Source: Adenophora triphylla var. japonica
Taxonomy: Eukaryota > Streptophyta > Magnoliopsida > Asterales > Campanulaceae
NCBI GenBank assembly: GCA_022495995.1
Contig: JAFEMH010000929.1
Coordinates: 310,001-374,000 of the forward strand
Direction of reading: 5' to 3'
DNA length: 64,000 nucleotides
Made by a program: the position numbers and the translations under genes. Positions 9,700-18,640 of the stretch are shown in pieces. Below the pieces are notes generated by a model. It was not told the origin of the DNA, did no database searches, and saw only the letters and a list, made by a program, of their open reading frames with translations. Numbering within the stretch: position 1 is the first letter of the stretch; every line of letters starts with the position of its first letter.

Positions 9700-10460
9700 T
9701 ACGTTTGGCTGCCGGGATAATTTTGATGAAAGATACGGGATCTCGTTATCTTTCTCGGGAGATCGGTCTTACGTTTCTTGCCGTTGAGGAAATTGATGAA
9801 AGATACGGGATCTCGTTATCTTTCTCGGGGAGATCGGTCTTACGTTTGACTGCCATTGAGGAAATTGATGAAAGATACGGGATCTCGTTATCTTTCTCAG
9901 GGAGATCGGTCTTACGTTTGACTGCCGGGGAATGATTTTGATGAAAGATATGAGATCTCGTTATCTTTCTCAAGGAGATCGGTCTTACGTTTGGCTGAGG
10001 AAATTGATGAAAGATACGGGATCTCGTTATCTTTCTCGGGAGATCGGTCTTACGTTTGGCTAGGGGATAATTTTGATGAAAGATACGGGATCTCGTTATC
10101 TTTCTCGGGGAGATCGGTCTTACGTTTGGCTAGGGGTAATTTTGATGAAAGATACGGGATCTCGTTATCTTTCTCGGGGAAATCGGTCTTACGTTTGACT
10201 GCCGTTGATGATTTTGATGAAAGATACGGGATCTCGTTATCTTTCTCGGGGAAATCGGACTTACGTTTGACTGCCGTTTGATGACTTTGATGAAAGATAC
10301 GGGATCTCGTTATCTTTCTCGGGAGATCGGTCTTACGTTTGGCTGCCAGGGGATAATTTTGATGAAAGATACGGGATTCCGTTATCTTTCTCAGGGAAAA
10401 TCGGTCTTACGTTTGGCTATTTTGATGAAAGATACGGGATGATCTTTCTTGTTACGTTTG
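9700..10460. repeat. Tandem array, about 72-bp unit
   Basis: About ten copies of GATGAAAGATACGGGATCTC, then GTTATCTTTCTCGGGGAGAT, then CGGTCTTACGTTTGGCTG. Copies differ by small indels around the GGGGATAATTT spacer. It ends just before the G1 promoter. Confidence 0.93.
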
Positions 10461-10565
10461 GCTAGGGGCGACTTTGGTTAACTTTGGTTAACTCTGTCAA
10501 GTTGGGGACTGAATTGCAGAGTCCCAGATTTTTAAAGGGCAAAAGGGTCATTTTGACCCTGACAA

Positions 10566-10607
10566 TCCTATCCGCGCGGATAGGAGCGTATTCCAGAGGG
10601 TTTTAAT
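10566..10607 (+). promoter_or_regulatory. G1 promoter: 20-bp perfect palindrome plus TATA-like box
   Basis: TCCTATCCGCGCGGATAGGA (10566-10585) is a perfect 20-bp palindrome with the same core as the LTR site. TTTAAT follows at 10602-10607, 21 bp after the core. The spacer includes ATTCCAGAGGG, matching ATTCAGAGGG at the same place in the LTR promoter. The G1 ATG is at 10732. Confidence 0.75.
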
Positions 10608-10899
10608 GAGGGCCAACGCCCTTCCTCTTCCCCATTCAGTTTTTCTGAAATTACGAGAGCAGAGAAAGAAAAACTGCCATTGTTGGACAAAAAAGCTTCG
10701 AAATCTTCCGATTTTCTTCGATTTTCGAGCAATGGAACACGGGGAAGGTGCTTTTCAAGGCCAAGGACGTGGCCCGGTGGCGGAGAGACGATTGGAGCTC
10801 GTCCGGATGAGGAGGCACTATACTCTTTCGCAATCGATTGCGGAGGAGCCCTACCCCGATGCTTGGCAACATTGGGCTTCTGATCCGAGTCTCCGAATG

Positions 10900-11551
10900 G
10901 TATACTTCGAATCTTTTCATTCCCTTTGTTGATTTTTTGCTTGAGATTTGAATTTTGGGTGATTTTTGAATTTTTTTTTTGAAAATTCGAATGATTGATG
11001 TTCTTGGCTTTGAATCTTGATTTTGATGCTTTGCATGTTGCAATGAATTTGTTGGTGTTCCAAAATGTGCATTTTGCTTGAGAAAAGAATTGGCATTTTG
11101 CCAACATGAGATGATGATATGAATGTATGATTTTTGATTGATTTTTTTTTGAAAAGTGGGACGGATTTTTCCTCCCGTTGATTGAATGCATGTTATGTAT
11201 GCATGTTATTTTATGAAAATAGGACGGAGTTTTTACTTAGTAAGATGTAGGATTTTTTTGAGATGATGAACGATATGCGTGCATGCATAGGAACTTTTTT
11301 TTTGAAAATGGGACGGAGTTTTTTACTTCCGTAGGAATGCATCTTTTTTGATGAATGCATTGGGATTTCTTTGAAAAGCTTGTTCTCTTCTTGTGCGAGA
11401 AAAATGGGGCTATGCTCATTGTATCTTTGTTATCTTTGTCGAATTTTCTTTGAAATTTCATGATGCATATGTATGCTTCGTTTTTTTTTTTTTTTGCAAA
11501 TGCAAATGCAATTTTTTTTTGACATTTTCTCTCTTTTTTTTTTTATCGCAG
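10900..11551 (+). other. G1 intron 1 (Tat-A)
   Basis: GTATAC donor after a phase-0 exon and a TTTTTATCGCAG acceptor before GGTGGAAACAAC. The interior is T-rich with several poly-T tracts, as plant introns are. Inferred from sequence only. Confidence 0.6.
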
Positions 11552-12258
11552 GGTGGAAACAACTACGTTACGGAGCAGCTGAACAAGATGAAGACTCGAG
11601 GATCGGTGGAGTCTGTGGTTGACTTGTGGGACCGGCTTCCGAATACGGGCCGAGGAGCTTTGCGAGTCAGAGACAGATTGTTGTTGAGACCGGGCTTTGG
11701 GAGTTTGTTGAGTGCTTGAGGGGACTGGTCAAGTTCCCTAAGAGCAAGGGCTTGATGTTTGCTTTAGCGCAGCACTGGTGGGATGCGACCCACACGTTTC
11801 ACTTCTTAAGGCGAGGCTACGGTTACGCCTTCCGACTATCTTTGCGATCACGGGTTTGTCCTTCAACGGGCGCGGCATTGAGTGGCGGGACGGCTACGGT
11901 GATGCGGATCTGCGAGGCTCTTACGGGATTTTCCCCTATTCCCAAAAGGGGATGGGGATGGAGTATGCGGTGGTCTACGGGAAGATTGTGGAGACCATTG
12001 TGAGCTATGAGGGTGGGGAGGAGAGGATAGGCGCCGTCAGTTGCCGGGGCCTTCTTGTGGTTTGCTTTTTCGAGCACCCTCTTTGGGCATGCTTTGAGGG
12101 ACGGCGATCTTTGCCTTCTTGAGGTCCTTGGAGGACATGGAGATGGCTGGAGATGTCTCGTGGGGAGAGGCCGGGTGGCGAGCTTTACTTTGCTCTCGAT
12201 AGGTACGGCCAGGAAGAGGCTGTGAGCTCCTTGTCTTGCTTTGAGTTTGCCACTGGAG

Positions 12259-12351
12259 GTATAAGCTCTCTTTTTGCTTTCCCCTCCTTCTCTTTTTTTG
12301 AGCACACACTTTTCTTTTGCCTTTGGATTGATTGGATTTTTACCTTTCGCG
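12259..12351 (+). other. G1 intron 2 (Tat-A), conserved position
   Basis: Donor GAG/GTATAAGC and a T-rich 93-bp body, ending before GTATGGGCGTTGGAG. The flanking exon sequence aligns with Tat-B G1, where the matching intron is 91 bp with perfect GTAAGT and GGCAG ends. The Tat-A acceptor is lost. Confidence 0.65.
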
Positions 12352-13160
12352 GTATGGGCGTTGGAGTTTTTCCACGTCACGATGTGGCGGCGGCCGGCGG
12401 AGTACGTCGGGCGTATCCGGCCATGCATTCTTGGTCTAAGCATGCCGGGAGAAGATAAGCTCCGGGGCGTACGACTCTCGAATACGCGGATTGCCTTCCT
12501 TTGACGGAGGCTGAGACGGATGAGAGGATGATATTCTATCCACAGGATCGCTTCGAGGTGGCGCGGTGAAGGGCGAGATTTGGAGCGTGCGGCGGAGGAT
12601 TACGAGAGGTCGACCTGCGATGCCTATTATGCAGGGAGAGAGGGTGACGCGCCGGCATGGCGTGAACTCGCCTTTGAGGACACCGGTGGAGCCTCCCGCC
12701 GATATGATGCACCAGTGACGGATCGTGACTGGGATGACTAGAGCCGGCCGGCACTTCTCGGCATTTGTGGCGGCGAGCCGTACCCGTATTTGTTTTGAGG
12801 AGGCGAGGATGCCTCGGGTTACGGATAGAGAGGGCTTGGGATCCCGCGGTACCCTCGGACGGATTTTTCATATATCCGGGATGGGAGTCCGATTGAGGGT
12901 GCGAATCCCTCGGCTGAGCGGCTTCCACGAGCTTTCCGGCCTCGTCAGGGTATGAAGGTATGGCTTCACCTTTTCCCCTTCTTTTTTTTTTTGCTTTTGT
13001 CTTTTCTTTTCTTTCTGTCATCATTTTTTCGCTTCAAGCTGTTTCGCGCTTTTGCTTTTGTGCGGTTTTCGGAGGTGGTCGTCGAGAAGCTAACGAAGCA
13101 AGTGATCGGAGCTAAGAGATTCATCGGGAGGATGGTCGCTTGCGGGGCTCCTCGAGGCTA

Positions 13161-13957
13161 GAGCAAGGCGACCACGGCCGGCGCACAGTCGGACGGGAGG
13201 CTTCCCTATTCGTTCGAGACTTCTTCGAGACTCCTCTGTCTCCTCTCATTGATCCCAGCGCGGTGCGCCTTCGGATCACGTCATTCTCGGGGATCCACAC
13301 GGGCGGGGACACGTTTGGCGGCATGGTGGGTCGTCTTCGTACGTCCGGGAGTCACGCCTTCACCTTCGGATACGATTTTTCGCGAGATCTCGGCTTGCCC
13401 TATCGGAGCGTGCCGGTTGGTCTGGCGAGCCTCTTTACGGAGACGAGGACGATTACGAGCCCGAGATTTTCGGGGCTCTGAGGAGGCGGGCCCGAGTCGC
13501 AAGAGGGCCGGGGACGACGTCGGGCGCTAGGGATTACGATTGATTACCCCACGATTTTTTAGGCGATTTTACGAGATTTTGAGATTTATGGTAGGATTGA
13601 GATTTGTACGGCTTATGCACACATTTTTTTTTTGCTCTTTTCTCTTTTCTTTTTTTTTTTGGATGTAATAATTTAGGATTATTATTGATGTTTGTTTGTT
13701 TTTTTTTTGCACACTCTTTTTTTTTTTTTTTTTTGGAATGTAATAATTTAGGATTTTATTTTATGAATGCAATGCGGTATGAATGCGGTGTTGCATGAGC
13801 CTTGGTTTTTTTTTTTTTTTTGGCAAGGGTGTTAGTGTTTGGTATATGGGTGGTTTGGGGAGGTTTTGCACGGGTTTCGAGCAATCGGGACGGAATATTC
13901 CTCTTTTGGTGTAGCGGCTTGGTACATTGCGAGATTTTACGATAAATGACAATCATG
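13161..13957 (+). other. G1 3' part and G1-G2 spacer
   Basis: 13161-13530 is GC-rich with short open frames that may be the degenerate G1 tail; no domain is recognised. 13560-13950 is spacer with several poly-T tracts and two copies of a GGAATGTAATAATTTAGGAT-like unit. No gene is supported. Confidence 0.5.
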
Positions 13958-13996
13958 TCCGCGCGGAGGAGTCCTACATCGACATTGTCCTTTAAT
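13958..13996 (+). promoter_or_regulatory. G2 promoter: palindrome TCCGCGCGGA plus TATA-like box
   Basis: Core palindrome at 13958-13967, then exactly 23 bp to TTTAAT (13991-13996), the same spacing as in the LTR. The left context CAATCATG matches the other two sites in CAATC. The G2 ATG is at 14089. Confidence 0.75.
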
Positions 13997-14088
13997 TTTG
14001 CTTGAATCTGGTCTCACTTTATTTCAAATTCAAATATCCTCTTCAACCTCCAGTCCAAACAGCCATTTTCGGGAGAAAGAGAAAAACC

Positions 14089-15585
14089 ATGGAAAACCTT
14101 AGAAAAGCTCCATCAAAATTGTCCCAAGAATCCCAAATGTCATTCTTCAACAAGTTCAAGGATTGGTCAGGAGATTATGCATGAGAGGAGGTCCTTCTTT
14201 GAAGAAAGGTACAAGGTGAAGTGCTTATGGTCTCTCAAGGAATTGATTCGGATTACGGTCTTTTGAGGGCTTCTTCCTCATTTTGGGATACTAGAAGGCA
14301 TGTCTTTTGCCTTTCCTTCAACGAGATTGTTCCGTCGAAGAATTTCGGGCCTTGCTTGGTGGTCGGAGGTGGAAGAGATAGCGGTTCCTTTGCCGGAGGG
14401 GCTTCTTTTGTTGACGGATTGTGCGTCCTCCTTCATCTTTCCCGGAGGAAAGCGCAAGGTATGATCCGTGGTCCCGATCATTTTGATATTTCCGGCCTTC
14501 CCGATAGGTTTAGGGGCCTAGGCTTGGTGGATGATGCCTATTGGGATGCCTTTGCACTTTGTATGTTTGGCACCCTGTTCATGGTCTATTCCTTTGGGAT
14601 TTGCCATCGGTCTTTCTTTGGATGTTGTCGTTCACTGTCGCACAGGCGAGAGATGTCGTTCCTTTGATTACAGGAGACTTTTCATGCTCTTGATAGGGCG
14701 CTACCGGAAGACGGTATATGCACGGGCGGCCCGTTCCTCTTGACCACAGTGGGCGATGGAGCGTTTGGGGGTTCTTCGGGAATCTCCGACATGATCGAAG
14801 CCTTGGACATTTGCCGGGGAGGGGTTCTTTGTGGATTTTGATGATCGGGGCTCGTATGGGAGCGTTGGATGGCTGGTCTCCCGGACGAGAAGATATCGAG
14901 ATGGTCGGTGCCTTGTTGGCGGGTGGAGACTCGCGAGTGCTTCGGGATGGGTCTCATGTGGTCATGCTTAGGGGCTTTCTCGGTCCGGCTTCTATATTCC
15001 GTCTTTGGTTACGAGACAGTTTGGCTTGGAGCGAGGTTCCTTTGGAGAACTTTGATGATATAGCCACCGGGGTGGTGGCTCTGTTTCTATGGATGATCCC
15101 TCGGTGTTTCCATTTCTTTCCCGAGCATGGAGGTATGATGCCTTTCCTCCTCGGGTTATTCTCGAGCGTCAGAGACCGGTGTTCACGACCACTTGGTACT
15201 GGATTGGTATGAGAGGCATGCAGGAGAGACTCGAGGTGGCTATTTTGAGACGGCGTGAGGCCATTGTGGGTGCGGAGGACTGGCTGTTTGAGAGGAGGAG
15301 GGCCGAGGCGAGGCCAACCCTCATGATAGGAGCGGAGACGGCGCGGCCGACTATGAGGCTTACGTCAAGAGACGGGAGAGGAGGGCTCCTATGCTACCGG
15401 CTAGGCTACGGGAGATGAGAGATGACGCTAGGGCTACTAAGGCCACTGAGAGAGGTTGGTTTGATAGATCCTGTTCCTATACGAGCTTGGTAGGAGGAAT
15501 ACCGACATTTTTCCGGTTCGGAAGAAGAAGACTCGAAGGGGAAGAAGAGGGGAGAGGCCGATGCAGTGGCTTGGAGTGACTCACG
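14089..15585 (+). pseudogene. Antisense gene G2 of Tat-A: PMD-like protein
   Basis: It starts MENLRKAPSKLSQESQ in a frame that is soon broken. Further frames carry YGLLRASSSFWDTRRHVF, CLSFNEIVPS, FDISGLPDRFRGLG and WDAFALCMFGTLFMVYSFGI. These align well with G2 of Tat-B (DWDLLRAASRFWDVRRNVY, YVDISGLPKRFTG, WDAIALCAIATLFTFTSLGV). The WD..R..V / SFNE pattern resembles the N-terminal half of plant mobile domains, so a divergent PMD is likely but less sure than for G1. Frameshifts near 14250, 14330 and 14640 disable it. No intron is evident. Confidence 0.65.
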
Positions 15586-15589
15586 AGGT

Positions 15590-15884
15590 TTCCGAGTATC
15601 CCTTTCTTGTCATGGCGAGACACATTAGTTTGATTATGTATCTTAATTTCTTTTAGCGGGTTGCCGGTTGTAGGAATGAATCGGGCTTAGACTCATCAAA
15701 AAGTTTTTAACTTGTAATGAATATTTGAATTGCTTGAGTTTTCGAGACGCTTTCATGGTACGATCGGTGTATTGATGTCAAAGTATGACTTTTATTTGTG
15801 TTTTAGACCGAACCGTTTCATTTGCCTACGTTCCCCTCATTTTGAGGAGCTCGGGTCTTCGTAGTTCAACGATTTTTTTTTTTT

Positions 15885-15916
<32 letters not shown>

Positions 15917-16066
15917 TTTTGTTTTTGTTTTTTTTTTTGGTGCAACCACTGTTTTTACCTAGGCCGCCCTTTTCGGGTTTTCAACCTAGTTGGGTATTAC
16001 TCTTTTAGCACTCTTTTTTTTTTTTTTTTTTTTTTTTTGTTTTACGCGTAGTATCTGCGCGGCTTG
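15590..16066. other. Spacer between G2 and integrase end (Tat-A)
   Basis: It contains two long poly-T runs (about 15870-15945 and 16010-16040). It also has a minus-strand GAACTACG ... GGGAACGTAGGC stretch (about 15820-15870) like the one after the Tat-B integrase. No gene. Confidence 0.6.
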
Positions 16067-16790
16067 TCACCATTCCTTTGGGTGTACAAAGGGATTCCGT
16101 CGAGGTGCGCAAGTTGCATGGCTCCTCGGAGAAGATCTTACGGGCGACATATGGCCCGACCCATACGAGGCTCCCATTTGCCGAGGGGTTGATACGGGTG
16201 GGGGCTTTTCTTTCAAAACGAGATCCCCTTCTCGGATCTCCGATGCTTTACTTTCTTGTCGAAGGCTGGCCATTCTTCCTTGGTAGGCTCGGATGTGTTC
16301 CATTGCTTTCAATCGGCGTTCATCTAGTAGGGCCAATTCATCATGGCGACTGCTGGAGCCATTCGACCTCGTTGATCGGCTTTCCGGCGGTATACGGAGC
16401 GAGGGTATTTCCGGCTCGATTGGGAGTACGGCTTCCATTCCGTATGTGAGGGCAAACGGTGTTTCCCCGGTTGCCGTTTTGGCCCGTGTTACGTAGCCCC
16501 GAGTGCCGGGTGTAACTTCTCGGGCCAATCTACGCCTTGGACGGCCATTTTCCGGATGATATTTTCGAGTCTTGTTTCTTTGCCTCGACGGCTCCGTTGG
16601 TTTGGGGCACTGTAAGGAGATGACTTGTGACGGGTTATTCGGAATTACGCCGGCGGCTGTCGCATTCCCCTTGAAGTGGGATCCATTATACGAAATGATT
16701 TCGGTGGCAACCCGTATCTGCGCACATGATGTTTTCTTTGATGAAGAGGGCAACTTTCTTTGAATTGAGGATTTTGTAGGACTTTGCGAG
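16067..16790 (-). pseudogene. pol: Tat-A integrase C-terminal remnant
   Basis: The minus strand encodes IISYNGSHFKG, then TGETPFALTYGMEAVLPIE, DELALLDERRLKAMEHIRAY and EIREGDLVLKEK, matching the integrase end of Tat-B. The upstream part is missing: near 16790 the sequence jumps from the pre-RT linker to the middle of the integrase catalytic core. About 2.5 kb of RT, RNase H and integrase, judged from Tat-B, is gone. Confidence 0.85.
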
Positions 16791-17110
16791 CATCCTTTCC
16801 AATTCCTTCGAAGAAATCACCAATCTGCGTCTCTTTAGGCTCTTCCGCGGTTCCCAGATTCACACTTGTCAAAATCTCTTCGGCGGCTTGGGCTCGATTT
16901 TCCTTTTTAGGACAACTGCTTAAAGATTTCTTTTGTTGTTTGATTTTTTTTGTTTAATGTGTACGCTTCTTTATCTAATGAATTATTAAAAAAAAATTTA
17001 TTAATTAATTCATCATTAGTTAAAGTGGCAATCAAGGGATACTCGAAAGGTTCGTCATTTCATTGAAAACGAAAAGGGAATACGGCGCTTGCTACGGACT
17101 CGTAGTCTTC
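16791..17110 (-). pseudogene. Tat-A pre-RT linker with conserved AT-rich patch
   Basis: Minus strand: VNLGTAEEPKETQIGDFF (about 16880-16810), preceded by a very AT-rich patch (16940-17045). The patch aligns with the AT-rich linker of Tat-B (41980-42100), including the shared GATAAAGAAGC and TACACATTAAA. Nearby sequence is GC-richer. In Ogre elements of this lineage an intron is known between protease and RT, so the patch may be related to it. Confidence 0.65.
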
Positions 17111-17599
17111 GGGCGTAAGGCCATCGGACGACCCTAGAGACTCGATCTTAACAAGAGAAGGCTGGGAGGACTTGTCCTAGATTGACACTGCGGGACGGGG
17201 GACCAATCCAAGCTTGGTGATCATTTCCTCCTTGGTCGCGGACGGGCTGAGAGGTTTTCCCAATTTTTAGCGGCTTTCTTTGTTGGTGGCCTCATGACTC
17301 GGGAAGCTGTCTTTGTTTTGTTTTCCTTTCTCAATTCTTTGCTATCATCTCTTGGACCGAGCCGAGATCAATCGGAGTCGGCACCTGGACTTCTTCTTCG
17401 AACAATTCTTTGCATAACCGAGACCATCCCAATCATCGAGGGAAATTCCGTGGCCTTAGCTTTTGAGTGCTGTCAATTCGAACCCAGGCTTCGGATCTTC
17501 TGGGCAATCGGGTTTGTGGTGGTAAGCTTCTCGAGCTGTTCCACCGGAGTCGAGCACGCCTACTGAAGGTATACTCACTCTTCATGGTAGTGGTAGCCC

Positions 17600-18640
17600 C
17601 GGTATCTTGGGTAGGTCCGGGAACATTCTACGGACCGGGTTAGCCTTGGTTCCTCTAAACTTGTTGAGGCTATCCTGTAGCTTTAGCCATCCTGCCGTAG
17701 GAGTGGGCTCTGTGATGTTTCCTGGTTGTGTGGGACCCTTTACAAAGTAGTCGGCCAAATTAGGGTGAAGGGGAGAGATTTAGGGTTGTCGGCCAGGACC
17801 TTTCTGTGGCGGCTTCAAATCTTTTTCCTTTTGCGGTGTCATTTGAGGAGGCCTCATATCCCGGGCCGTGGCGAGTATTGTCCTTTCACCTCGATGAGTT
17901 TGTGAGTTCCTTGTTGGTGTTTCCCAGGGACCAGAGGCCGGGTAGATAGCTCATTTTTCTCATCATTTTCAAGACCGGTGGGATTTTATCCCGAGTGACC
18001 GTCGAGATCTATGTTGCACACTTGGGCCTTGGGAGGCTCGGCCGTGAAGCCCGTTAGCATGAGACCTTCCTCGTCATGTTTGATTTCAGAATAGGTATTC
18101 CGCCCGTATCTGTGCCCTCCAAAGTGACTAAATCCCGTAAATGGTCGTCGAGATCCCCATTCGAGGCGAATTTCACACCTTGGTGGAGGCTTGAGGCGAC
18201 CCCCTTGACTGGTGCAGCCAAGGTCTTCCCAATAAGGCATTAAAAGTAATCGGGATGTCAATAACACTGGAATTCCACAGGTATCAATTTACGGCCAAAC
18301 CGGAGGTCCAAGGTAGCAACTCCGGAGTGCTCGAGATGTTGAGTCGTAAGCTTTGGCTGTGAGGGAGGAAGGCTTCAAGTACGTAGTCTTGATATCAAGC
18401 GAGGCTCATGATCTTTGCCGGGAAGAATATTCATTCCGGACCCGTTATCAACCAGGACCCGAGGAGGCGTCGTTCATCCAATTGGGGTGTGATGAAGAGA
18501 GGCTCGTTATGATCGGCCCCAAATTGAGGGAGGTCGAGATGCGTGAAAGTGATTATGTTCCCGTAGTGGATGTTTCCAATCAGGTGTACCACGTCATCGG
18601 GAGTAGCATCAATAGGGACTAGAGTGCGGGCCGGGCTTTC
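17600..18640 (-). pseudogene. pol: Tat-A protease region, degenerate
   Basis: Minus strand: IGNIHYGNIITFTHLDL, QFGADHNEPLFITPQLDERR, then across a frame change the catalytic VDNGSGMNILP (about 18430-18460). Downstream, traces of GVATLDLRFGRKLIPVEFQ are followed by decayed sequence to about 17600. The D-x-G-S core is the retroviral-type aspartic protease site, which would cut the Gag-Pol polyprotein. Many stops. Confidence 0.75.

Larger units (their letters stand above)
10732..13160 (+). pseudogene. Antisense gene G1 of Tat-A: plant mobile domain protein, with introns
   Basis: It runs opposite to Tat-A gag-pol. Exon 1 (10732-10899, 56 codons) starts MEHGEGAF and ends at a GTATAC donor. A long T-rich intron ends TTTTTATCGCAG at 11551. 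Exon 2 carries PMD features: VVDLWDRLP, FVECLRGLVKFPKSKGL, FALAQHWWDATHTFHF, FAITGLSFNG, SWGEAG and AVSSLSCFEF. A 93-bp intron (12259-12351) lies at the same codon position as a 91-bp intron in Tat-B, but its acceptor is mutated to GCG. A third intron (about 12950-13073) is likely. Frameshifts near 11665, 11815 and 12120 make it a pseudogene. PMD proteins are plant proteins related to transposon-borne families; the molecular function of this copy is unknown. Confidence 0.72.

Noticed and set aside
9136..10281. Long open frames and regular repeats resembling a repeat protein or a CRISPR array
   Set aside because: The 30-bp unit keeps frame by length alone, and the 72-bp unit has no unique spacers. 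These are tandem minisatellites in a retrotransposon 3' region.
11823..12443. 206-codon minus-strand ORF
   Set aside because: It overlaps G1 exons in the opposite direction and crosses the conserved intron; the plus-strand PMD motifs explain the region.
12756..12767. CGGCCGG-type words elsewhere (e.g. 12760, 40130) as further Tat-B operators
   Set aside because: They lack the AGTCC/GGACT arms and lie in GC-rich coding remains, not upstream of a TATA-like box.
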